5,704 nt of DNA, from contig CAZAMT010000275.1 of NCBI GenBank assembly GCA_964486145.1, positions 1 through 5,704 on the forward strand, given 5' to 3'. The notes under the pieces are model-generated. The model made no database searches and was not told the origin of the DNA. It saw nothing but the letters and a program-made list of their open reading frames with translations. Below are positions 1 to 5,704 of the stretch, in pieces; the stretch's first letter is position 1; every line of letters begins with the position of its first letter. Origin of the DNA: CAZAMT01 sp964486145. GTDB lineage: Bacteria; Bacteroidota; Bacteroidia; Bacteroidales; JAAAOM01. The position numbers and the translations under genes were made by a program.

Positions 1-96
1 CCATAAAATTAAACATTCTTAATGATTTGTTCACCTATTTTTCATTTCAGATATGTATTTTGTCAATTCAGTCATTCAAATTTTCGTGCATTTTAG
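1..96. other. Upstream intergenic stretch, no clear promoter
   Basis: This AT-rich stretch precedes the receptor gene. Partial Bacteroidota -7-like boxes are visible (TATTTTTC at 36-43 and TATTTTG at 56-62), and there is a TTTG at 26-29. None combines an intact TAnnTTTG with a properly spaced TTG, so I do not call a promoter. No gene end or terminator is visible here. Confidence 0.4.
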
Positions 97-123
97 ATGA
101 ACAATATATTTGAAAGAAAAAAT

Positions 124-2481
124 ATGAAAACACAAGCAATTATTTTTATTATCGCGTTTTTGACTTCCATGGCAGGTTATTCTCAGTCAGACTACCACCA
201 GAATATTCGGGGCAGGGTTACCGACAAAAACATGGGTATTCCTTTACCTGGTGCAACTGTTGTTTTACAGGGAAGTGAAAATCAGACAGGAACCATATCC
301 GGTAATGATGGTTATTTTAATCTTGAAAATATTCCGGTTGGACGTCATGGAATACGAATTTCCTATGTTGGTTATGAGGAAATTGTAGTAAATAACTTTA
401 TGTTAACCTCTGGGAAAGAAGCATTTCTGAATATTGAAATGCAGGAAAAAATTACTGAGGTGGATGAGGTGGTAATTAAGGCTTATGAACGGAAAGATAA
501 ACCCATCAACGACATGGCCATGGTTAGTGCACGGTCGTTTTCTGTTGAAGAAACCGAACGTTTTGCCGGTAGTTTGGGAGATCCAGCCCGGATGGTAGCC
601 AACTATGCAGGTGTAATGACACAAAATGACTCCAGAAATGACATTATCATCCGTGGTAATTCTCCGTTGGGATTGCTGTGGCGGTTGGATGGTGTGGAGG
701 TACCCAACCCTAATCACTTTGGAGCGTTAGGTACTACAGGCGGTCCGGTAAGTATTCTGAATAATAATCTTCTCTCAAATTCTGATTTTTATACCGGTGC
801 ATTTCCTTCTGAATTTGGAAATGCCGTGGCTGGTGCTTTTGATTTAAACCTGAGATCAGGAAATAACCGGAAAAAGGAATATGTTGGCCAAATCGGGTTT
901 AATGGTTTTGAGATTGGGGCAGAAGGCCCGTTCAGTGCAAACAGCAATGCAACCTACATGGCAAATTATCGCCATTCAACGCTTGCCGTTTTTGATGCAA
1001 TTGGTTTTGACATGGGAACCGGAACAGCCATACCACAATATCAGGATTTAACATTTAAGCTGGATTTTCCTGGTACAAAAATGGGTAGATTTAGTATCCT
1101 GGGAATCGGTGGCAAAAGTTACATTGAATTGGGCAGGGGCGATTCATCCAGTAATTCTTACAATGCTTCCGGAGTTATGACCGATTTTGGTGCTGATTTG
1201 GGTATACTCGCGTTAAATCATTTGTACTTTTTTAATGAAAATACCAGAATAAAAACATCGTTAACCGCTCAAGGATCCAGAAGTTTCACCCGGCTGGATT
1301 CCCTTAAAAACGGTGATGTGGAACCCGTCCCGTTTGTCAGGAACGATTACCGGGAAGGAAAATATGCCATATCTTCCAAACTAAAATCTAAACTAAACAC
1401 CCGAAATACATTTTCTTTGGGCTTTATATTTGATTACTACGATGTGAATTATAATGACAGCATTCGTCAGCAAACGGGTACCTATGATATCCAGTTAGAT
1501 ACTAAAGATAATGTACAGTTGCTGCGCACTTTCGGTGAATGGAAACACCGTTTTACCAATGACCTGTCTGCTTATGCCGGAGTAAATGTACAACATTTCT
1601 TTTTGAATGGTGAAACCAGCGTTGAACCACGTTTGGGAGCAAAATGGCAGATGAACGATAGAATGAGCGTCCATACCGGAGCCGGATTGCACAGCCAGCT
1701 TCAACCAAAAATGGCCTATTTTTATGAATCGGAAGATATAAATGGAAATATTGTGCAAACCAACACAAACCTGAAAATGTCGAAAAGTATGCATTACATT
1801 GTTGGTTATGACTGGCTGATCAATAGTAACTTCAGGTTCAAAGCAGAAGCGTATTACCAGCATCTGTACGATGTTCCGGTTCAACGCGACATGAAAGAGT
1901 TCTCAATGCTCAATGCCGGAGATTTTTTTGGGCTTCCCGTACTGGATAGCCTTATCAATGAAGGGACAGGAAAGAATTATGGCATTGAATTTACGTTGGA
2001 AAAATTCCTAAGTAAAGGTTATTATTTTCTACTAACAACATCACTATTTGATTCAAAATATACTTCCTACGACAATATTGAACGAAATACAGCCTACGAT
2101 GGTGAATTTGTAGTTAATGCATTAGCCGGATATGAGCTGGAATTGAAATCAAGGAATTTTATAACCTTTGATATGAAAACTGTTTGGGCCGGAGGCAAAA
2201 GATATACCCCTGTGGATATTGAAGCATCCATTACCGAAAATTCAGTGCAATGGGACTGGAACAAGGCCTTTGAATTACAGGATGATTATTTTCGTCTTGA
2301 TATGCGGATTGGATACAAGGTTAACGGGAAAAAAATTAGCCAGGAATGGGCTCTGGACTTGCAAAACATAACCAACCATCAAAACCTTTTCATGGAAGAA
2401 TATGATTTTGAGGAAGGTAAACCAAAGAAAGTATATCAACAGGGATTCATGCCAATGATGCTTTACCGGATTCAGTTTTAG
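124..2481 (+). CDS. TonB-dependent outer-membrane receptor with N-terminal carboxypeptidase-regulatory-like domain
   Basis: This is an outer-membrane beta-barrel that would import a ligand using TonB-ExbBD energy. Numbering from the ATG at 124 (785 aa), residues 1-21 form a signal peptide (Lys, a hydrophobic IIFIIAF core, then AGYSQ). Residues 28-105 form a beta-sandwich of the CarboxypepD_reg type (IRGRV, PLPGATV, DGYFNLENIP, ISYVGY). A TonB-box-like VDEVVIKA lies at 113-120. The plug domain spans about 130-245 with IIIRGNSP and LDGVEVPNPNHFG, and the barrel follows to the end. The last residues, MLYRIQF, end in the aromatic residue expected of outer-membrane barrels. An in-frame ATG at 97 would add nine residues before the signal peptide; 124 is preferred because the signal peptide then begins directly and a purine-rich stretch precedes it. 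At under 800 aa, with no SusD gene next to it, it is not a typical SusC. The substrate cannot be inferred. Confidence 0.93.
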   Translation: MKTQAIIFIIAFLTSMAGYSQSDYHQNIRGRVTDKNMGIPLPGATVVLQGSENQTGTISGNDGYFNLENIPVGRHGIRISYVGYEEIVVNNFMLTSGKEAFLNIEMQEKITEVDEVVIKAYERKDKPINDMAMVSARSFSVEETERFAGSLGDPARMVANYAGVMTQNDSRNDIIIRGNSPLGLLWRLDGVEVPNPNHFGALGTTGGPVSILNNNLLSNSDFYTGAFPSEFGNAVAGAFDLNLRSGNNRKKEYVGQIGFNGFEIGAEGPFSANSNATYMANYRHSTLAVFDAIGFDMGTGTAIPQYQDLTFKLDFPGTKMGRFSILGIGGKSYIELGRGDSSSNSYNASGVMTDFGADLGILALNHLYFFNENTRIKTSLTAQGSRSFTRLDSLKNGDVEPVPFVRNDYREGKYAISSKLKSKLNTRNTFSLGFIFDYYDVNYNDSIRQQTGTYDIQLDTKDNVQLLRTFGEWKHRFTNDLSAYAGVNVQHFFLNGETSVEPRLGAKWQMNDRMSVHTGAGLHSQLQPKMAYFYESEDINGNIVQTNTNLKMSKSMHYIVGYDWLINSNFRFKAEAYYQHLYDVPVQRDMKEFSMLNAGDFFGLPVLDSLINEGTGKNYGIEFTLEKFLSKGYYFLLTTSLFDSKYTSYDNIERNTAYDGEFVVNALAGYELELKSRNFITFDMKTVWAGGKRYTPVDIEASITENSVQWDWNKAFELQDDYFRLDMRIGYKVNGKKISQEWALDLQNITNHQNLFMEEYDFEEGKPKKVYQQGFMPMMLYRIQF

Positions 2482-2485
2482 ATTT

Positions 2486-2510
2486 ACGATACGATACGAT
2501 ACAATACATT
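2486..2510. repeat. Short degenerate pentamer tandem repeat (ACGAT)
   Basis: Three exact ACGAT units (2486-2500) are followed by two decayed units, ACAAT and ACATT. The array begins 4 bp after the receptor stop codon. It is non-coding, so changes in unit number would not alter the receptor reading frame. Confidence 0.7.
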
Positions 2511-2584
2511 ATTTTGTTCCGGCCTGTGAGTAACGTTCATGGTATGATTGAGTAAAATGATGTTCAAAAATTTTTCGTAACCCC

Positions 2585-2619
2585 TTTGTAAAGATCTTGT
2601 ATAATCTTTGATACTTTTA
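2585..2619 (+). promoter_or_regulatory. Weak candidate promoter for the lipoprotein gene
   Basis: TTTG at 2585-2588 and TACTTTTA at 2612-2619 (one mismatch to TAnnTTTG) are separated by 23 bp, within the range reported for Bacteroidota sigma-ABfA promoters. A second near match, AATCTTTG at 2603-2610, lacks a suitable upstream TTG. The first pair would put the transcript start near 2626, about 40 nt before the ATG. This is inferred from the consensus only. Confidence 0.3.
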
Positions 2620-2662
2620 CCCGTTTAATAGAAATAGTTTACGAATCAAAGAGGTTAAAAGT
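2605..2662 (+). repeat. Two interleaved inverted repeats spanning the ribosome-binding site
   Basis: TCTTTGAT (2605-2612) is complementary to ATCAAAGA (2645-2652). The directly adjoining ACTTTTA (2613-2619) is complementary to TAAAAGT (2656-2662). The arms run A-B-A'-B', so the pairs cross instead of nesting. The right-hand arms cover and follow a purine-rich AAAGAGG (2648-2654), a plausible ribosome-binding site 13 nt before the lipoprotein ATG. They matter as RNA only if transcription starts upstream of 2605; otherwise they may be a DNA operator or chance. Confidence 0.4.
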
Positions 2663-2667
2663 CTTTT

Positions 2668-3132
2668 ATGCAAAAATTAAATAGCGTAATTTTAATTATC
2701 CTTATTGCAGCAGTAAGTGGATGTACAGGAATAGGTGATAAAATTTTTGTAGAGGAACCAAGTCATGTTGAAATTAAAGGAATTTCCGGAAATAAGGTTC
2801 AAATTTTAACAGTACTACCCATAACCAATAACAACGGTTTTCGGATAAAACTGAAGGATCTTGATCTTGAAGCCAGGGTGAATGGCACCTATTTGGGACC
2901 TGTAAAAAATGCAGCACCCGTTATTATTCCAAAAAGGTCGAAAGATGAATATCCTGTATTGCTGGAACTTGAAATCAAAAACATTATCCTGGGCATCACC
3001 GCTGTATACAAAATTGCCCAGGGTGATGGAAATACAACCCTCTCTCTCGAAGGGGATTTGACTGCCAGTTCATTTTTAATCAATAAAAAAATTTCAATCA
3101 GGGAAGAGGATTTAATGCAGTATATGCACTAA
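2668..3132 (+). CDS. Small lipoprotein, LEA type 2/WHy-like
   Basis: This is a 154-aa exported protein. Residues 1-18 are a lipoprotein signal peptide: a short positive start, the hydrophobic ILIILIAAV, then the lipobox VSGC with the lipidated Cys at 19. The mature part is a single beta-rich domain (about 33-147) in the style of late-embryogenesis-abundant type 2 (LEA14/WHy) proteins. Its hallmarks are an Asn-containing strand end (VLPITNNNGF, 49-58), a following KLKDLDLEARVNGTYLG segment, a Pro-Lys-Ser turn (IIPKRS) and a final hydrophobic stretch (LTASSFLINKKISI). Family length and fold order fit, but the match is by eye. It would sit on the periplasmic side or in the outer membrane; no acidic surface-export signal follows the Cys. 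Its partner is unknown. Gaps of 186 and 118 bp on either side suggest its own transcript. Confidence 0.8.
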   Translation: MQKLNSVILIILIAAVSGCTGIGDKIFVEEPSHVEIKGISGNKVQILTVLPITNNNGFRIKLKDLDLEARVNGTYLGPVKNAAPVIIPKRSKDEYPVLLELEIKNIILGITAVYKIAQGDGNTTLSLEGDLTASSFLINKKISIREEDLMQYMH

Positions 3133-3160
3133 CATACAAATGGAGATGCTATTAAATTAA

Positions 3161-3181
3161 TTCTCAAAATCCTTCTCAAAA
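3161..3181. repeat. 9-bp direct repeat upstream of the SPOR gene promoter
   Basis: TTCTCAAAA occurs at 3161-3169 and again at 3173-3181, a 12-bp period, about 40-60 bp upstream of the -7 box at 3223. Its position would suit an activator site, but this is inference and low sequence complexity could explain it. Confidence 0.45.
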
Positions 3182-3196
3182 CAAATTATCTTGCTC

Positions 3197-3230
3197 TTGG
3201 GCAGGAAAAACCAAAAATTGGTTATTTTTG
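3197..3230 (+). promoter_or_regulatory. Bacteroidota-type promoter for the SPOR/PurF-like operon
   Basis: TATTTTTG at 3223-3230 is an exact match to the Bacteroidota -7 consensus TAnnTTTG. A TTG lies at 3197-3199, 23 bp upstream, at the long end of the reported 17-23 bp spacing. The predicted start near 3237 gives a leader of about 14 nt before the ATG at 3251. This is the best promoter match in the window. Confidence 0.6.
3209..3223. promoter_or_regulatory. Candidate operator: AACCAA-AAA-TTGGTT dyad
   Basis: This is a perfect hyphenated palindrome with 6-bp arms and a 3-bp centre. It lies inside the promoter spacer and its last base is the first T of the -7 box. A protein bound here would block or reshape RNA polymerase access. 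The role is inferred from position alone. Confidence 0.4.
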
Positions 3231-3250
3231 CGTCGAATTCAAAATATTTT

Positions 3251-3697
3251 ATGAAAGCTGTTAGCGTCATTGGGGTGCTTATCTTTCTGGGAATTGCCAG
3301 ATTACCTGTTTTCGCGCAACATTCAGTTGACGTATTCGAAAAGGTCGAATCAAGGTCAGAATCAGGTGGAAAAATCGAAATTATTCAGGAAGAACAACTT
3401 TACCAATCCGTAAATGAACATATTCATTACCAGAAAAGCCGAAAGGGAATTCCGGGATACAGGATAAATATTGTAAGCGAAAAAAACAGAAAACTTGCTG
3501 AATCTGAAAGATCAAGATTTATTCAGTTGTACCCTGATATCAGTGCATATCTCGAGTATGTGGCACCTTCGTTTAACGTTTATGTCGGAGATTTTCGAAA
3601 GAGAAATGATGTGTATAGAAGATATCGTGACATCAAACTGGATTTTCCTAAAGCATATATTGTTGAAGTAAATATAAATTTCCCAAAATTGGATTAA
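3251..3697 (+). CDS. Exported SPOR-domain protein
   Basis: The protein is 148 aa from the ATG at 3251. Residues 1-23 are a signal peptide (MKAV, a hydrophobic core, then LPVFAQ). A charged linker, about 24-66, leads to a C-terminal SPOR-type domain, about 68-141. The domain shows the Bacteroidota pattern: GYRINIVS first strand, a basic/acidic helix with LAESERSRF, LYPDISAYLEYVAPSFNVYVGDF, a second helix and FPKAYIVEV. SPOR domains bind denuded-glycan peptidoglycan, often at division sites, so a periplasmic envelope role is likely. A TTG codon at 3191 opens the same frame, but that start would place the matched promoter inside the gene and bury the signal peptide, so ATG 3251 is preferred. The stop is 9 bp before the PurF-like start, implying co-transcription. 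No cysteine or lipobox is present. Confidence 0.83.
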   Translation: MKAVSVIGVLIFLGIARLPVFAQHSVDVFEKVESRSESGGKIEIIQEEQLYQSVNEHIHYQKSRKGIPGYRINIVSEKNRKLAESERSRFIQLYPDISAYLEYVAPSFNVYVGDFRKRNDVYRRYRDIKLDFPKAYIVEVNINFPKLD

Positions 3698-3706
3698 TAA
3701 CCAGAA

Positions 3707-5608
3707 ATGACAGATAATATAAATCATGAATGCGGGATTGCCCTTGTGAGATTGTTGAAACCCCTTGAACATTATCAGATTAAGTATGGAACATGGATGA
3801 TCGGTTTGCGAAAGCTTTACCTGCTGATGGAAAAACAACATAACCGTGGGCAGGACGGAGCAGGAGTGGTGAGTGTGAAATTTGATTTACCTCCGGGATC
3901 AAAATATTTAAATCGACAGCGGTCTGCGGATACACAGGCTATTAACCAGGTTTTTAAAAAAATTTACAGCCATGCAAAAAAGTTACAGAAGAAAAAACCC
4001 GGCATAATTGATGATATATCATGGGTAAAAAAGAATCTGCCTTTTGCTGCTGAATTATATCTTGGACATTTACGTTATGGTACGTATGGGAAAAACAAAG
4101 TAGAGAATGTCCATCCGGTAATGCGCCAAAATAACTGGAAAACACGTAATCTGGTGCTTGCAGGGAATTTTAATCTTACCAATGTTGAAGAGCTTTTTGA
4201 AATTCTTGTTGACCTTGGTCAGTATCCAAAAGAATATAACGATACGGTAACGATTCTGGAGAATGTCGGACATTTTCTGGATGTTGAAAACCAAAAAGAA
4301 TTTGATTTTCATAAACGACAAGGATTTTTAAACAAGGATATTTCAATGAGAATTGCTGATAGTTTAAAAGTGGAAAACATTTTACGTGAATCATGCAAAA
4401 AATGGGATGGAGGTTATACCATTGCAGGATTATTAGGGCATGGAGATGCTTTTGTTGTTAGGGATCCCTGGGGCATTCGACCTGCATTTTATTATCATGA
4501 TGATGAGTTTGCAGTTGTGGCATCTGAACGGCCGGTTATACAAACTGTTATGAATGTTACCTACGATAAAGTGCATGAACTTGATCCCGGCCATGCTTTC
4601 ATTGCAAAAAAGAATGGAAATGTCCATATTACAAAAGTTCGTGAACCGGAAGAAAAACGGGCCTGTTCGTTCGAGAGAATCTATTTTTCCAGGGGAAGTG
4701 ATAAAGATATTTACCAGGAGCGTAAAAAATTAGGCGAATTCCTAACGCCTGCCATCGTTGATGCGGTAAATGATGAACTGGAAGATACGGTTTTTGCATA
4801 TATCCCAAACACTGCTGAAAGTGCCTATTACGGAATGGTTCGGGGTATTGAAAAGCATATGATTCAACAGGAAAAGGAAAAAATCATGACTCTCAGACAA
4901 AATATAACTGAGGAAGTGGTTGACCATATTGTAAACATCAAACCGAGGGTTGAGAAAGTTGCAATTAAGGACATCAAGTTGCGGACGTTTATTGCAGAAG
5001 ACAAAGACCGCACCGATTTGGTAGGCCACGTTTATGATATCACCTACGGCACAATCCGCAGGGGTCTGGATAACCTGGTTATTATTGACGATTCCATTGT
5101 TCGCGGTACTACCCTGAAATATAGCATTATTAAGATTCTTGACAGGCTTGATCCTAAAAAAATTGTCGTTGTATCCTCTTCTCCACAGATACGTTATCCG
5201 GATTGTTATGGAATAGATATGGCCAAACTTGGCGATTTCATTGCATTTCGGGCAGCCATTGAATTGCTTAAAGACCTTGGAAAGCAAAGTGTTATCAACG
5301 AGGTTTATAAGAAGTCGAAAAATCAGGAGGGCCTGCCTAAAGAAGAAATTGTAAATTATGTAAAAGAAATTTACCAGCCTTTCACCGATCAACAAATATC
5401 AGATAAAATTGCCGAAATGCTTAAGACCCCTGACATTAATGCGGAGATAAAAATCGTTTATCAAACAGTTGACGGACTGCATCAGGCTTGTCCAAATCAT
5501 CTTGGTGACTGGTATTTTACGGGAAATTATCCAACCCCAGGAGGCAATAAGGTAGTAAACAAGTCATTTATCAATTTCATTGAGGGAAAAAATGTAAGAG
5601 CCTATTAA
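3707..5608 (+). CDS. Long amidophosphoribosyltransferase (PurF)-like protein
   Basis: This 633-aa cytoplasmic protein matches glutamine PRPP amidotransferase, which makes 5-phosphoribosylamine in the first step of purine synthesis. The N-terminal Ntn-hydrolase glutaminase has Cys9 in ECGI as the likely nucleophile after removal of an 8-residue propeptide, then RGQDGAG (47-53), GHLRYGT (120-126), NDT (178-180) and RDPWGIRP (252-259). The phosphoribosyltransferase part has ERIYFSRG (323-330), RTFI (426-429), the PRPP loop VIIDDSIVRGTT (458-469) and YGIDM (501-505). The ending YFTGNYPT resembles Bacillus-type PurF. It is about 130-160 residues longer than usual PurF, with extra segments near 60-115 and 382-424 and a longer C-terminal part. 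The HNGN oxyanion motif reads GNFN, and the terminal CxxC is missing. It may be a paralogue and not the housekeeping PurF, so no symbol is given. Confidence 0.88.
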   Translation: MTDNINHECGIALVRLLKPLEHYQIKYGTWMIGLRKLYLLMEKQHNRGQDGAGVVSVKFDLPPGSKYLNRQRSADTQAINQVFKKIYSHAKKLQKKKPGIIDDISWVKKNLPFAAELYLGHLRYGTYGKNKVENVHPVMRQNNWKTRNLVLAGNFNLTNVEELFEILVDLGQYPKEYNDTVTILENVGHFLDVENQKEFDFHKRQGFLNKDISMRIADSLKVENILRESCKKWDGGYTIAGLLGHGDAFVVRDPWGIRPAFYYHDDEFAVVASERPVIQTVMNVTYDKVHELDPGHAFIAKKNGNVHITKVREPEEKRACSFERIYFSRGSDKDIYQERKKLGEFLTPAIVDAVNDELEDTVFAYIPNTAESAYYGMVRGIEKHMIQQEKEKIMTLRQNITEEVVDHIVNIKPRVEKVAIKDIKLRTFIAEDKDRTDLVGHVYDITYGTIRRGLDNLVIIDDSIVRGTTLKYSIIKILDRLDPKKIVVVSSSPQIRYPDCYGIDMAKLGDFIAFRAAIELLKDLGKQSVINEVYKKSKNQEGLPKEEIVNYVKEIYQPFTDQQISDKIAEMLKTPDINAEIKIVYQTVDGLHQACPNHLGDWYFTGNYPTPGGNKVVNKSFINFIEGKNVRAY

Positions 5609-5629
5609 TAGGCAGTGAATCAATTTTTT
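5600..5629 (+). terminator. Weak candidate terminator: 14-bp palindrome plus T-run
   Basis: GCCTATTAATAGGC (5600-5613) is a perfect palindrome that contains the PurF-like stop codon. As RNA it could form a 5-bp stem with a 4-nt loop. A run of six T (5624-5629) follows, but 10 nt away, so this is not a classical intrinsic terminator. Confidence 0.25.
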
Positions 5630-5666
5630 ATTCTTATTTATTGAAGGTAAGAAATTGTTCGTAATC

Positions 5667-5694
5667 TTGTGCTAACGTTCAACCAGAACTTTTG
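5667..5694 (+). promoter_or_regulatory. Weak candidate promoter for a gene beyond the window
   Basis: TTG at 5667-5669 and AACTTTTG at 5687-5694 (one mismatch to TAnnTTTG) are 17 bp apart. No start codon for a + strand gene follows before the window ends, so the target cannot be seen. Confidence 0.25.
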
Positions 5695-5704
5695 ACGATT
5701 TCAT

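Noticed and set aside
97..123. Upstream ATG of the receptor as the true start
   Set aside because: It would add nine mostly polar residues before a signal peptide that begins cleanly at the ATG at 124. It cannot be fully excluded.
1495..1884. Open frame of 129 codons on the - strand within the receptor gene
   Set aside because: The translation has low-complexity, Phe/Ile/His-rich composition with no domain, and the + strand barrel sequence explains the region.
124..2481. SusC-type glycan importer
   Set aside because: The protein is much shorter than usual SusC proteins, and no SusD-like lipoprotein follows; the downstream lipoprotein is small and LEA-like.
2566..2577. AAAAATTTTT palindrome as a receptor terminator
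   Set aside because: There is no GC-containing stem, only a self-complementary A/T tract, and it lies 85 bp after the stop.
4742..5395. Open frame of 217 codons on the - strand
   Set aside because: It lies wholly inside the PurF-like gene, opposite its conserved phosphoribosyltransferase motifs, and its translation shows no recognisable domain; it is an antisense shadow.
5672..5704. Possible tail of a - strand gene entering from the right edge (open for 10 codons, ending at a stop at 5672-5674)
   Set aside because: Ten codons are too few to judge, and the same stretch contains a weak + strand promoter match. More sequence to the right would decide.

Overview
The window looks like a chromosomal segment from a member of the Bacteroidota, probably in or near the Bacteroidales/Marinilabiliales. 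It is AT-rich. It carries an outer-membrane TonB-dependent receptor with the N-terminal carboxypeptidase-regulatory-like domain typical of that phylum, a SPOR protein of Bacteroidota style, weak or absent Shine-Dalgarno sites, and a promoter matching the Bacteroidota TTG / TAnnTTTG consensus. Genus cannot be told from the sequence.

Layout: all four supported genes are on the + strand. (1) 124-2481 is a TonB-dependent receptor with no SusD partner in view. (2) A 186-bp intergenic stretch holds a short pentamer tandem repeat and a pair of interleaved inverted repeats. (3) 2668-3132 is a small lipoprotein resembling LEA type 2/WHy proteins. (4) A 118-bp intergenic stretch carries a 9-bp direct repeat, an AACCAA-AAA-TTGGTT dyad and an exact TAnnTTTG box. 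(5) 3251-3697 is an exported SPOR-domain protein. (6) 3707-5608 starts only 9 bp after it and is a long amidophosphoribosyltransferase (PurF)-like enzyme. The last ~95 bp are non-coding as far as can be seen, with a weak dyad, a T-run and a possible promoter for a gene beyond the edge.

How the genes relate: the first three proteins are envelope proteins (outer-membrane receptor, membrane-anchored lipoprotein, exported SPOR protein), while the fourth is a cytoplasmic purine-type glutamine amidotransferase/phosphoribosyltransferase. The SPOR and PurF-like genes very probably share one transcript. The receptor and lipoprotein appear to be separate units. The most noteworthy protein is the PurF-like enzyme. 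It keeps the catalytic Cys and the PRPP loop, but has a changed glutaminase oxyanion motif, lacks the CxxC pair of iron-sulfur-containing PurF enzymes, and carries extra lysine-rich and charged insertions. I see no mobile element, CRISPR array, tRNA or rRNA, and no clear previously undescribed multi-gene system.
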